A DNA stretch of 64,000 bases from Prosthecobacter vanneervenii (lineage in GTDB: Bacteria; Verrucomicrobiota; Verrucomicrobiia; Verrucomicrobiales; Verrucomicrobiaceae): positions 62,001-126,000 of the forward strand of contig NZ_JACHIG010000006.1 of assembly GCF_014203095.1 (NCBI RefSeq). Reading direction: 5' to 3'. The notes under the pieces are model-generated. The model saw only the letters and a program-made list of their open reading frames with translations, was not told the DNA's origin and did no database searches. Made by a program: the position numbers and the translations under genes. Below are positions 56,091 through 64,000 of this stretch, one piece after another (position 1 is the first letter of the stretch; every line of letters starts with the position of its first letter).

Positions 56091-57293
56091 ATGTCATCGC
56101 CACCTTTTACAGAGGGACAGCTCCGATTTTACATGCGGCAACAGGACGTTCGCACGTATCAATTAGGTGATTCTGAAGATGAAGTGCTAAAGCAAGTTTT
56201 GCTGGCGAGGGATAGTCTGAATTCACCCACGTACTCATTGGGGCTAAATAAGCCATTTTTAAAAGGCCAAGAACTAGTGTTTGAGCCAGCAAGGCTCGAG
56301 GACAAGCTGTTTCTCCGCTACCTAAACGGCCGTCTACGCCGTTTCTACAAGATTACGCCACCGAATCGTAACGCAATAGTCCGTCAACTTAGTGTCATCC
56401 TGAAATCAGATGCGTATCTAAATTTTGTCCGAGCTGACATAAAACGCTTTTTTAGAACCATCAATTTTCGGTGGCTAATTGAACGACTCCGAATGGATGG
56501 ATTTCTCTCCGCATTAGAATTAAATACAATTATCCAGATTGAACATTTCAGTTCAAAATTTCACGCGTTAGGAATTCCTTGGGGGCTTTCTATTAGTTCG
56601 ACTTTAGCTGAAATATTTCTCCTGGAATTTGATGAAAAACTGAGAGAGACTAAACAAGTGTATTACTATCGACGGTTTGTTGATGATATGATTTTGGTGG
56701 CATCCGAAAATGCCCAAAACATATTAGATCGAATAACGGAGGTGCTTGAGAGCCAAAGCTTAAAGCTGAATAAAATTAAAACTATTGCAGTCTCAGAGTC
56801 GCATACAGTTCCGATTAAGCTAGATTATCTCGGCTATCAATTCACACGCGCTTTGCAAAAAAGCAAAAAGCCAGCTGATGTTACTATCTCGATTTCGAAA
56901 TCTAAGTGTGAAAGATTGCGCCAACGCATTATTGAATCTTTTTCCGATTTTTACAAAAATGGAGATTGGTTTCTATTGAGAGATCGCATCAAATCGCTCA
57001 CCGGAAATTATACTATTAACAAATCTGCACACTCATCCCCGATTCGAACGGGTATTTTTTATAACTACTCTGAGATCACAACGGCCAAAACGCAACTCGC
57101 TGAGATCGACGAATTTTTACGGCTGCGGTTTGTAAGGCTGCGGGCCTTTTTGAATAGACGTGGGAGAGTGCGTCAAGCGCAACAAATAAAAAGCCTTATG
57201 AAGTATTCATTTGTTATCGGCTGGGAGAAGCGAATACTTCATCGTTTCTCTCAATTGCGCCTTCAACAAATCAGCACTGCATGGTCAGAATGA
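56091..57293 (+). CDS. drt3a: Antiphage reverse transcriptase, Drt3a-like
   Basis: 400 residues. The reverse-transcriptase palm is clear: motif A FVRADIKRFFRTIN with catalytic Asp116, motif B-like GIPWGLSISSTLAEIFLLEF (161-180), motif C YRRFVDDMILVA with the FVDD aspartates (Asp198, Asp199), and LDYLGYQFTRAL (thumb side). It does not look like a group II intron or retron enzyme: no X/maturase domain and no retron VTG motif. Together with a second, larger RT directly downstream it fits the UG3-type first protein of the DRT3 defence family. GC is far below the flanks, which indicates transfer. The downstream start overlaps its stop. Confidence 0.85.
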   Translation: MSSPPFTEGQLRFYMRQQDVRTYQLGDSEDEVLKQVLLARDSLNSPTYSLGLNKPFLKGQELVFEPARLEDKLFLRYLNGRLRRFYKITPPNRNAIVRQLSVILKSDAYLNFVRADIKRFFRTINFRWLIERLRMDGFLSALELNTIIQIEHFSSKFHALGIPWGLSISSTLAEIFLLEFDEKLRETKQVYYYRRFVDDMILVASENAQNILDRITEVLESQSLKLNKIKTIAVSESHTVPIKLDYLGYQFTRALQKSKKPADVTISISKSKCERLRQRIIESFSDFYKNGDWFLLRDRIKSLTGNYTINKSAHSSPIRTGIFYNYSEITTAKTQLAEIDEFLRLRFVRLRAFLNRRGRVRQAQQIKSLMKYSFVIGWEKRILHRFSQLRLQQISTAWSE

Positions 57294-59287
57294 AGCGACC
57301 GATTCAACAAAGTGACTCTAAGCGAGCAATCCTTACTGATCTTATACCTTACGAAGTGCCGCTTCGGTTCTCGTTTCATCACTTGCATCGAGCCATTCTG
57401 GAGCCGTCTTCTCCCTCGTCAGGGATAAAAAAATTACTCGCAAAAAAAATAGATTCCTGTATTCCATATTCATACTGGATACGCACTGGTGAAGGGCGCA
57501 AGCGGATGCTCGGTTTGATACATCCACTCCTCCTAGAGGATGCAGCTATATTATACTCAGACTATGGCGACCTCATAGTTAGCCTATGTTCAAAAAGCAA
57601 GTGGAGTCTTCGCAGGCCCTGTCGAATTGCTAAAATGTATTTCGGCCATGAGCAGAATACGAATAGCGGAGTTGGACATAATTTAACTGCATATCAGCCT
57701 AACTCGGGAACGCCCTCAATTGGATTAAACGGAGAGGTGGAAAATCAACTTCAAAAACATGCCAGCTCGTTTTTTGTGTACGAGCCTCATAATTTGCTTC
57801 AAAAGTTTTATACTTCCAAAGATTTATTGGCGTTAGAACGTAAATTTTTCGCATGTCGACGTATAGATATATCGAAATGCTTCGGTAGTATTTACACGCA
57901 TTCTATATCATGGGCGATTAAAGGAAAAGCGGCTGCAAAAATGGAAAAATCTTGTGCTCATACATTTGATGCGAAGTTTGATGCAATTATGCGCCGTTCG
58001 AATCACGGCGAAACACATGGAATTCTTATTGGCGCTGAACTTTCACGAATATTTGCGGAGATTATTTTTCAAGAAATTGATTCTAGGGCGAAACGTCAAC
58101 TTTCTGCAGATTGCATGCCCGATAAAATCAACACAACTGGTTGTAATATCAAGTTGGTTGATGGGGTAGACTATTCAGTGCGCCGTTATATTGATGATTA
58201 CTTCATTTTTGCTAACGAAGTGCGTGTATTGGACCACATTCAAGAAGTTATTGAAGATCATTTAGAATACTTCAAGCTTTACGTAAACGAAAAGAAAACT
58301 TCGACCTCAAGAAGGCCGTTTATCACAGGGATTTCGACGGCAAAAGTGCGAATCAGCCAGTTGATAACAAGTCTATTAGATTTTAATGCTGTATCTTCTC
58401 TTTCTGAGAAGAGTGATTTGACTCAAAGCAACCATCATTTTTCAAGTGTTAAAGTGATTAACGGTGTGAGACAAATCATTGGTGAAGTGAGAGTTGAGTA
58501 TCCAGATATTTCGTCCTCCGCCTTGAAGATCATTCACAATCTTGTGTGCAAGAAGATTGGTTTTTTTCGGTTGGAGAAACCAGGAAATGTTTTGGCAGGG
58601 CAATGGATAAGATGCGTTGTTGAAGTTGCTTTTTATTTATTTTCTGTCGATGTCAGGTTCAGGACTTCGATATTGATTAGTCGAATATTGTCGGACATTG
58701 CTAAGTCTTGTGAGTGGCTTCCTTCTGTTGATTCAAAGGAAATTGAAGATGCAATTGTGAGAGAATCGATTGTTATATTGAAGCACGCTAATCTTAATCA
58801 CGGCGACAATCACCTTGAAATCTCTAATTTTCTTATCGCACTGAGCAGTATTAAAGAATATTGGAGGGTGCCAGAAAGGCTGGTGTTGCCACTCTGTATG
58901 GTCGGTGTTAACACAAAGCGAAGGCCCGAATATTTTACAATTATTGCCATTATATTTTTCGCTTCGGACCGCGCTGAATATAAAGGACTTCAGGTAATGG
59001 CGTTTGATGTTGCTCAACAGCTTATTGCCGGAGCAGCGAGTATTTTAGAAGATACGGAAATGTTCTGCCTTTCCCTTGATATGTTAAGTTGCCCATGGGC
59101 TGAAGTTTCGTTCAAACTAAATATCGGAAAAAAAATATACGCTGAACTAAAATTGCCAGCACCCACTCGAGCTGATCTTAACTCATTTGTACATGAATTT
59201 TCTTCTCAAACATGGTTTTTTGATTGGGACAGAACTGTCGATAATCTTGTATATCTACAAAAGAAAGAGCTTTGCTTGGGATATTAA
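57290..59287 (+). CDS. drt3b: Antiphage reverse transcriptase, Drt3b-like
   Basis: 665 residues from ATG 57290, which overlaps the drt3a stop as ATGA; ATG 57281 adds three residues (numbers below use 57281). The palm shows motif A ACRRIDISKCFGSIYTHSI (Asp196), GILIGAELSRIFAEIIFQEI (248-266) as motif B, and RRYIDDYFIFAN (YIDD, Asp305 and Asp306) as motif C. About 330 C-terminal residues are helical, without a known domain. The layout fits the UG8-type partner in DRT3 systems. Both RTs have intact catalytic aspartates, so both should polymerise. A structured RNA follows within a few bases of the stop. Confidence 0.85.
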   Translation: MKRPIQQSDSKRAILTDLIPYEVPLRFSFHHLHRAILEPSSPSSGIKKLLAKKIDSCIPYSYWIRTGEGRKRMLGLIHPLLLEDAAILYSDYGDLIVSLCSKSKWSLRRPCRIAKMYFGHEQNTNSGVGHNLTAYQPNSGTPSIGLNGEVENQLQKHASSFFVYEPHNLLQKFYTSKDLLALERKFFACRRIDISKCFGSIYTHSISWAIKGKAAAKMEKSCAHTFDAKFDAIMRRSNHGETHGILIGAELSRIFAEIIFQEIDSRAKRQLSADCMPDKINTTGCNIKLVDGVDYSVRRYIDDYFIFANEVRVLDHIQEVIEDHLEYFKLYVNEKKTSTSRRPFITGISTAKVRISQLITSLLDFNAVSSLSEKSDLTQSNHHFSSVKVINGVRQIIGEVRVEYPDISSSALKIIHNLVCKKIGFFRLEKPGNVLAGQWIRCVVEVAFYLFSVDVRFRTSILISRILSDIAKSCEWLPSVDSKEIEDAIVRESIVILKHANLNHGDNHLEISNFLIALSSIKEYWRVPERLVLPLCMVGVNTKRRPEYFTIIAIIFFASDRAEYKGLQVMAFDVAQQLIAGAASILEDTEMFCLSLDMLSCPWAEVSFKLNIGKKIYAELKLPAPTRADLNSFVHEFSSQTWFFDWDRTVDNLVYLQKKELCLGY

Positions 59288-59480
59288 TCTGTTAAGGTAA
59301 CTCCGCGTTTAGTGAGTGACCTGTTGAGTGATCAATAGAGGTCACATGTGATTTTCACATGTGACAACTTCTACGGCTGCATGAGATTAGCGTTTCACGT
59401 TGCTTTGTGGCTTTTCACCGAGCCACACACACCCTGCACTAGCGTCACGGGGCCATCTTCGGATGGCCCCGTTGTTTTTG
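59288..59480 (+). ncRNA. Putative DRT3-associated non-coding RNA
   Basis: The roughly 190 bp after drt3b have no gene but strong structure. A stem GTGACCT (59316-59322) with AGGTCAC (59339-59345) competes with a perfect 10-bp hairpin GTCACATGTG (59341-59350) and CACATGTGAC (59356-59365). Then TGTGGCT (59406-59412) pairs with AGCCACA (59421-59427), placing a CACACACAC tract (59424-59432) at the edge of the helix. A UUCG-capped terminator closes the RNA. DRT3-family loci are known to express an associated RNA; an ACACAC stretch would be a natural template for GT-repeat DNA. The exact 5-prime end is unknown and its promoter may lie inside drt3b. Confidence 0.72.
59447..59479 (+). terminator. UUCG-capped intrinsic terminator after the ncRNA
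   Basis: Stem ACGGGGCCATC (59447-59457) and GATGGCCCCGT (59462-59472), 11 perfect base pairs around a TTCG tetraloop, followed by TGTTTTT. It defines the 3-prime end of the putative RNA and of the reverse-transcriptase transcript. Confidence 0.95.
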
Positions 59481-59959
59481 GAAAAATTATGCGTAATGCT
59501 CCGAGTGTTGCTTCAAATGAGAAAAGCTTCCTTCTTCGCTAAAGCTATGAAGGACAAGTCTGAGCCCGAGGGGGTAAGATTCAGTGCAGAGGGGATCGCT
59601 GTCTGGCTTTTGGGGAATACGCAAATCGACCTGTTTTCAATGTATCGTGGTATGACATGCTGGTGAGATTCTCCGCACTTCTTCCGGGCAGACAGCCATG
59701 GCGCAGATGAAATGCGGTTCCTGAAAGGCTGAATTGGAAACGCGAATGGTTTTGAATACTCGCGAATGATCGCGAATTAGAACCTGACTTAGCGCCATTG
59801 GTGAAATTTAGGGGCGCACGGATTTACCATCGCAGATAAATGAGCTAGGGCCGGACTTGGCCTGGGGGAATGGTGGCGCGCTGATTGATAGACAGGAGTG
59901 TCTATCGTACTTCAAACACGAATGCAGAAGAATGGGCTGCGAATGACCGCGAATTTGAA
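59481..59959. repeat. Gene-free region with cgcgaat repeats
   Basis: About 480 bp. The stretch 59731-59790 repeats the cgcgaat word (cgcgaatggttttgaa, tactcgcgaatgatcg, cgcgaattagaacc), and 59940-59965 has ctgcgaatgaccgcgaattt. These belong to the same kind of intergenic repeat as those left of the reverse transcriptases, so the insertion is flanked by repeat-rich DNA on both sides. A 56-residue frame at 59496-59666 is not convincing. Confidence 0.65.
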
Positions 59960-62479
59960 TCAAACCGTGGCGACCAAAAAGCCGTGCTCGTCTACTTTCA
60001 TGCCTGAGAGGATGATGGTGCGGTCGTCTTTGGGGAGGAGGCCGGTGATGTGGAGGCCTTCGGGGGCGGGGTGGATGGCGAGGCCGGGGAGGAGGCGGCC
60101 GAGGGTGCTGGGTTTGCGGCCGAGCTGCTCGTCTTTGTCGCCGGCGGGCATGGGCGGGTTGGGGGTCTCGGTGCTGAGGAGGAGGGAGGTGAGGGGATCG
60201 ATGTAGCCGCGGAGGGCCTCCTTCGCTGAAGCTTCGAAGCCCAAGCTGGGGGAGGGAGACGGAGATCCGGGCGAGGGAGGGGGAGTAGGAGTAAGAGGAG
60301 GAGGAAGATTGGTGGGAGAGCTGTCGAGGCAAAAGACTAGGCGCTCGTGGCCGGTGAGCTGGCTGAGGGTGGTGCGGGTGCAGAAGGCGACGATGTGGGT
60401 GGCGTGGGCGTCGGTGGGGTGGTCGATGAACTTGGTGCCGGGCATCACCTGGGTGAGGGCTTTGACGGTGCGGTGGATGATGCTGCCCTCGGGCTCGAGG
60501 GAGAGGAAGACATCGCCTGCCTGATGCCACTCGACTTCGGCGAGGCGGAGGGCATTGGCGAAGGCGGGGAGGTCGGCTTCGGCGTGGAGCCAGCTTTTGC
60601 GCTGGAGGAAGGCGGAGCTGCTGAGCTGCAGCATGGACTGGCGGACGGCCTCGGCGGTGGCGGCGCGTGGGGCGAGGGGCTGGCCGAAGTGGACTGAGAC
60701 GGGGTAGCGGATGTGCTTGGGCCGCTTGGTGAAGAATTTGCCGCCCTGGAAGGAGAAGATGCTGCCGTAGAGGCCGTCGAGATAGACGGGGACGACCTGG
60801 GCATCGGCCTGCCGGGCCATGAGCTCGAAGCCGCGGCGGAGCTCATTGATCATGCCGTGGCGGGTGATCTGGCCTTCGGGGAAGAGGCAGACGACCTCGC
60901 CCTCCTGAAGGGCGGCGGCGACGGCGCGGACGGCGTCTTTGGCGCGGGTGGCGGAGATGGGGACGGTGCCGACGAGGCGCATGAGCCACTTGAGCCACCA
61001 GAGATTGTAGAGGGCGTCCCACATGACGAAGCGGACGGGGCGGCGGCTGGCGGAGCCGACGATGAGGGCATCGACGTAGCTGACGTGATTGGGCAAAAGG
61101 AGGACGCCGCCGGTGGCGGGGATGCGCTCGACGTGGACGGGCCGCACCTTGTAGGTGAAACGGACGGCGGCGAGCATGAGGAAGCGCACGAGGTCCTGGG
61201 GCAGCAGGCGCATGATGTAAACGGCGGCTGCAAAGGTGGGGATGGCGAGGATGAGGAACTGGGTGGAGGAGTGCAGGTCCAGCCACTTCATGAGGGCGAC
61301 GATGGCGACGGCGACGAGGGTGCCGAGGCAGTCCATGAGGTTCATGCCGGCATGGATGCGGGCTTTTTCCTGCTTTTCCGCCTTGTCCTGAGCGAAGGCG
61401 TAGAGGGGGACCATGAAGCAGCCGCCTGCGGCGCCGGTGAAGATGATGCCGGCGTACATCCAGCTGCTGCCGAGGGGGGCGAGGCCGGACCAGAGGAGTC
61501 CGGCGACGAGGCCGAAGCCGCCGAGGGGGATGAGGCCGAGCTCGATGCGGTTTCTGGAGATGTGGGAGGCGAAGAAGCTGCCGCTGATGACGCCGATGCC
61601 GAGGATGCCGGCGACTTTGGCGAGCTCCATGGGGCCGTCTCCGTGGCCGGTGTCGGGGTGCAGCTCCTTGGTCAGGGTGACGAGGATGAAGCTGAGGGCA
61701 TTGGAGATGAACCAGAAGTAGGTGACGCCGAGGGCGGCGAGGCGGATGGAGCGGCGGCGGAAGACGATCTTGAGGCTCTCGAAGTGCTCGAGGGCCATGC
61801 CTTTGCGCCAGTGGACCTCGGTGTGGGAGGGGGTGGGCTGGATGCAGAGGGAGGCGATGAGCTCGAGGATGCCGAAGATGCTGATGACGATGAGCGGCCA
61901 GAGAGCGGACATCCAGGCATCGTGGGTCTTTTCATACTCGGTGCCGTACCAGACGCCGCCGGCCCACATGCCGCCGAGGATGCCTGCGAGCATGGTGACC
62001 TGGAGCCAGCCGGAGACCTGGCCGAGGCGGCGGGAACCGGCGAGCTCCTTCATGATGCCCATCTTGGCCGGGCTGAGGACGGCGGCCTGGACGGCGAGTA
62101 CAAAGAAGCCGACGAGGGAGATCTCGAGGGAGCCGGGCACGCGCTGCATCCACAGGGCGAGGGAGAGCCAGACGAAGCAGATGATCTGCATGACCTGCAT
62201 CCAGATGATGACGTTGCGCTTGGAGAAGCGGTCAGACCAGTAGCCCGCGAGGGGGGCGAAGATCATGTAGGGAAGGGAGAAGATGGCGCCGAGCCAGAGC
62301 TCCATGTGGCGGCCGACCCAGGAGTCCTTGGCAATGATGATGGACAGCGCGATGAGCAACATCTTGACGAAGTTGTCGCTGAAGGAGTTCATGGCCTGCA
62401 CGAACAGCACGAGCACGATGGACGCCCAGTTTCGGCGTGGCAGATGGGGTGCGTGGTCGAGGTCTGCGGAGTCGGGCAT
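59960..62479 (-). CDS. MFS (LplT-like) - PlsC acyltransferase fusion
   Basis: 839 residues. Residues 1-430 are a twelve-helix MFS domain like the lysophospholipid flippase LplT. Residues 445-620 are a PlsC acyltransferase with NHVSYVD (464-470, catalytic His/Asp) and FPEG (533-536). Together they would flip and reacylate lysophospholipids. In related proteins an AMP-forming acyl-ACP ligase follows. Here residues 640-839 hold a Pro/Ser-rich linker (about 722-745) and an end, TLGRLLPGLAIHPAPEGLHI plus VDEHGFLVATV, resembling the last part of such a ligase. So the ligase seems to be reduced to a relic, and activation of the fatty acid must come from elsewhere. Confidence 0.85.
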   Translation of the reverse strand: MPDSADLDHAPHLPRRNWASIVLVLFVQAMNSFSDNFVKMLLIALSIIIAKDSWVGRHMELWLGAIFSLPYMIFAPLAGYWSDRFSKRNVIIWMQVMQIICFVWLSLALWMQRVPGSLEISLVGFFVLAVQAAVLSPAKMGIMKELAGSRRLGQVSGWLQVTMLAGILGGMWAGGVWYGTEYEKTHDAWMSALWPLIVISIFGILELIASLCIQPTPSHTEVHWRKGMALEHFESLKIVFRRRSIRLAALGVTYFWFISNALSFILVTLTKELHPDTGHGDGPMELAKVAGILGIGVISGSFFASHISRNRIELGLIPLGGFGLVAGLLWSGLAPLGSSWMYAGIIFTGAAGGCFMVPLYAFAQDKAEKQEKARIHAGMNLMDCLGTLVAVAIVALMKWLDLHSSTQFLILAIPTFAAAVYIMRLLPQDLVRFLMLAAVRFTYKVRPVHVERIPATGGVLLLPNHVSYVDALIVGSASRRPVRFVMWDALYNLWWLKWLMRLVGTVPISATRAKDAVRAVAAALQEGEVVCLFPEGQITRHGMINELRRGFELMARQADAQVVPVYLDGLYGSIFSFQGGKFFTKRPKHIRYPVSVHFGQPLAPRAATAEAVRQSMLQLSSSAFLQRKSWLHAEADLPAFANALRLAEVEWHQAGDVFLSLEPEGSIIHRTVKALTQVMPGTKFIDHPTDAHATHIVAFCTRTTLSQLTGHERLVFCLDSSPTNLPPPLTPTPPPSPGSPSPSPSLGFEASAKEALRGYIDPLTSLLLSTETPNPPMPAGDKDEQLGRKPSTLGRLLPGLAIHPAPEGLHITGLLPKDDRTIILSGMKVDEHGFLVATV

Positions 62480-62487
62480 GGGGGAGA

Positions 62488-63156
62488 TCAGTCCACAAAT
62501 CGCTGTGCCAGCAGGATGTCTGCCGGGAAGGTGATCTTGGGGTTGAGTTCAAAGTTTTCGACGACGTGCACGGGAGCGCCGAGGTGCTGGACGGCGGAGA
62601 CTTCGTCTGTGACGAGGAGGGAGTCGCGGATGACGGCGTCGTAGGCGCGGACGAGGAGGGGGCGCTGGAAGACCTGGGGGGTCTCCATGATCCAGGCGTG
62701 GGCGCGGTCGATGGAGCCGATGATGAGGCCGGAGGGATCGCAGCGCTTGAGGGTCTCTGTCATGGGGCGTGCGCAGGCGACGGCGGCCTGGGTGCGTGCG
62801 GCCTTGATGCAGCGGGTGATCTGCGCGACGGAGATGAGCGGGCGTGCGCCGTCGTGGACGGCGACGATGTCGCAGGCGGGGCTGAGGGCCTGGAGGCCGG
62901 CGTGGACGGAGAGGTGACGCTCTGCGCCGCCGATGATGATCTGGGTGACCTTTTCCAGCCCGCCAGCGGTGCGCCAGGCCTCGATCTCGGGGCGCAGGCC
63001 CTCGCTGGTGACGACGATGATCTCGGCCACGGCCTCGCAGGCCTGGAAGGCGGCGAGGGTGCGGCTGAGCACGGGCTTTCCTGCCAGGGGAGCGAGGAGT
63101 TTATTGAACCCCATGCGCCGGCTGCTGCCTGCGGCAACGATGATGGCGGAGGTCAT
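62488..63156 (-). CDS. ispD: 2-C-methyl-D-erythritol 4-phosphate cytidylyltransferase IspD
   Basis: 222 residues. IspD makes CDP-methylerythritol in the MEP isoprenoid pathway. The nucleotide-binding loop is IIVAAGSSRRMGFNKLLAPL, the CTP site contains VAVHDGARPLIS, and the ETPQVFQ and VTDEVSAVQHLG segments match the family. The length is usual. It lies 8 nt upstream of the fusion gene on the same strand, but a functional link is not evident. Confidence 0.95.
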   Translation of the reverse strand: MTSAIIVAAGSSRRMGFNKLLAPLAGKPVLSRTLAAFQACEAVAEIIVVTSEGLRPEIEAWRTAGGLEKVTQIIIGGAERHLSVHAGLQALSPACDIVAVHDGARPLISVAQITRCIKAARTQAAVACARPMTETLKRCDPSGLIIGSIDRAHAWIMETPQVFQRPLLVRAYDAVIRDSLLVTDEVSAVQHLGAPVHVVENFELNPKITFPADILLAQRFVD

Positions 63157-63188
63157 GAAGGCCGGGGAATCATGGAGCTATGGGACCC

Positions 63189-63250
63189 TGATTTAACAAC
63201 GCAAGAGATTAGAAGACCGCAGAGAATACCTTCTGAATCAAGGCTCTGTG
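63189..63250. repeat. Diverged copy of the dispersed repeat
   Basis: Contains gatttaacaacgcaagagat followed by tagaagaccgcagagaata, matching the copies at 54855, 55161 and 55634 in word order, with several changes. It fills most of the gap between ispD and the yqeY-like gene. Confidence 0.7.
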
Positions 63251-63301
63251 ATTTTTCATTGTCTGCGGTGTTGATTGGTTCAGTGTTTCAGAGGCCGGGT
63301 T

Positions 63302-63754
63302 TTAAGCGAGGCGTTTGGCCACTTCTGTGGAGATGGATTTGCTGTCGGCACGACCGGCGACGCGCTCCTGGAGGGCCTTCATGACGCCGCCCATGTCTTT
63401 TTTGGAGGTGGCGCCGAGCTCGGCGATGACGGCCTCGACGAGCTTGCCGAGGTCCTCGGCGCTCATGGCGGCGGGGAGGTATTTCTCAAGGACGGCGATC
63501 TCGGCCCTGGCGGCGGCGACGGCTTCGGGGCGGCCAGCTTTTTCGGCACCGTCCACGCTATCCTGCAGCTTTTTGATCTCCTTGCGGACGACGGCGAGGG
63601 CGTCGGTGTCGCCCAGCTCGCCTTCGGCGCCGAGTTTTTCGATGGCGGCGTATTTGAGGGCGGACTTCAGGTTGCGGATGACGTTGAGGGCCACGGTGTC
63701 CTTGGCACGCATGGCGTTTTTGAGGTCTTCGGAAATTTGGGCGGTGAAGCTCAT
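63302..63754 (-). CDS. GatB/YqeY domain protein
   Basis: 150 residues, all helical. The YqeY family landmarks are LKNAMRAKDTVALNVIRNLK and YAAIEKLG near the start, then VRKEIKKLQDSVDGAEKAGR, ILEKYLPAAMS-like helix and DMGGVMKALQERVAGRADSK. This is the tRNA-binding-type domain also found at the end of GatB; the free-standing protein has no settled role and is usually near ribosomal or RNA genes. Probably monocistronic; the PIG-L gene reads away from it. Confidence 0.92.
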   Translation of the reverse strand: MSFTAQISEDLKNAMRAKDTVALNVIRNLKSALKYAAIEKLGAEGELGDTDALAVVRKEIKKLQDSVDGAEKAGRPEAVAAARAEIAVLEKYLPAAMSAEDLGKLVEAVIAELGATSKKDMGGVMKALQERVAGRADSKSISTEVAKRLA

Positions 63755-63889
63755 GGGTGGGGAGCGGCTGGGTTGGATTTAGACGGGCTGGCGATCATGG
63801 CGTGGCGGCGGGCTTTGTCCAGACGTTAGGGAGGGGTGAATGGGAATGCGCTTGGCACTGCCCGTCATGCGGTGCATGGTCACAATCCC

Positions 63890-64000
63890 GTGCAATTTCG
63901 ACATCCCAAACACGATCTCTACATTCCAGACGAAACTGAACCGTGGACGGCGCTGAGGCGCGTCACGCATCTGGGGATTGTCTCCCATCAGGATGACCTG
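63890..64000 (+). CDS. PIG-L family deacetylase, N-terminal part
   Basis: The gene runs off the right edge; 37 residues are visible from GTG 63890 (GTG 63872 is also in frame). The sequence VQFRHPKHDLYIPDETEPWT leads into THLGIVSHQDDL, the PIG-L motif in which His, Asp and Asp bind zinc. PIG-L proteins remove acetyl groups from N-acetylglucosamine-type sugars. The full domain and substrate cannot be judged from this fragment. Confidence 0.75.
   Translation, partial: MQFRHPKHDLYIPDETEPWTALRRVTHLGIVSHQDDL

Noticed and set aside
56091..59287. Retron or group II intron
   Set aside because: No msr-msd-like region upstream, no maturase or endonuclease domain, and two RT genes are present instead of one.
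59496..59666. 56-residue frame after the ncRNA terminator
   Set aside because: Starts beyond a strong terminator without a ribosome-binding site or recognisable family; may be chance.
60713..62644. Very long plus-strand frame, Gly/Asp/Glu-rich
   Set aside because: It is the antisense shadow of the MFS-PlsC fusion gene and ispD; composition is non-protein-like and the minus strand has clear motifs.

Overview
The window looks like a chromosomal segment from a Verrucomicrobiota bacterium, probably Verrucomicrobiaceae or a Prosthecobacter-like relative. The reasons are a high-GC background, a PEP-CTERM exported protein, many small lipoproteins and secreted sugar-binding-fold proteins, a DUF5069 gene, a PIG-L deacetylase at the right edge, and short dispersed intergenic repeats rich in cacgga and cgcgaat words. 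This assignment is inference from gene content.

1-20 kb is mostly housekeeping and envelope genes in short operons on both strands. It holds a zinc-ribbon membrane protein, an orphan XylH-type permease, a uracil-DNA-glycosylase-like protein without the usual Fe-S cysteines, a Tat-exported sulfite-oxidase-like molybdoenzyme, an H-type lectin domain protein, the methionine sulfoxide repair pair msrP-msrQ, yjdM, several methyltransferases, rlmN with a cupin, and secreted or lipid-anchored proteins.

19-23.5 kb is a lower-GC patch resembling a small defence island. It contains a YhcG-type PD-(D/E)XK nuclease beside a broken secreted-protein gene, a PCMT-like methyltransferase, and a DUF262 gene abutting a HEPN-domain gene. 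It is followed by thiC with an upstream TPP riboswitch. 26-38 kb carries a PEP-CTERM haloperoxidase-fold protein with a degraded active site, a beta-lactamase-family hydrolase, a Tat-exported Fe/Mn superoxide dismutase, coiled-coil and BON-like envelope proteins, a phosphatase, an ABC ATPase, and an operon of reductase, DedA protein, lipoprotein and JmjC-like cupin.

38.4-47.5 kb is a coherent sulfur-handling regulon. It has DsrE2-like, TusE/DsrC-like and sulfide:quinone-reductase-like genes, a zinc-ribbon thioredoxin, a rhodanese, an exported methyltransferase, an ArsR regulator, two DUF2892 proteins and an RND efflux pump. The two divergent promoter regions share a CTATATGCGT element. After it come an RRM protein, a NagB-like protein, mazG, a SWIM/SNF2 helicase and an MFS transporter.

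56.1-59.5 kb is the most striking locus: an AT-rich insertion encoding two overlapping reverse transcriptases that look like Drt3a and Drt3b. An apparent non-coding RNA follows directly. It contains a perfect 10-bp hairpin, a CACACACAC tract and a UUCG-capped intrinsic terminator. I read this as a complete DRT3-type antiphage system. It is flanked by dispersed repeats, and the window ends with an MFS-acyltransferase fusion, ispD, a yqeY-like gene and the start of a PIG-L deacetylase.
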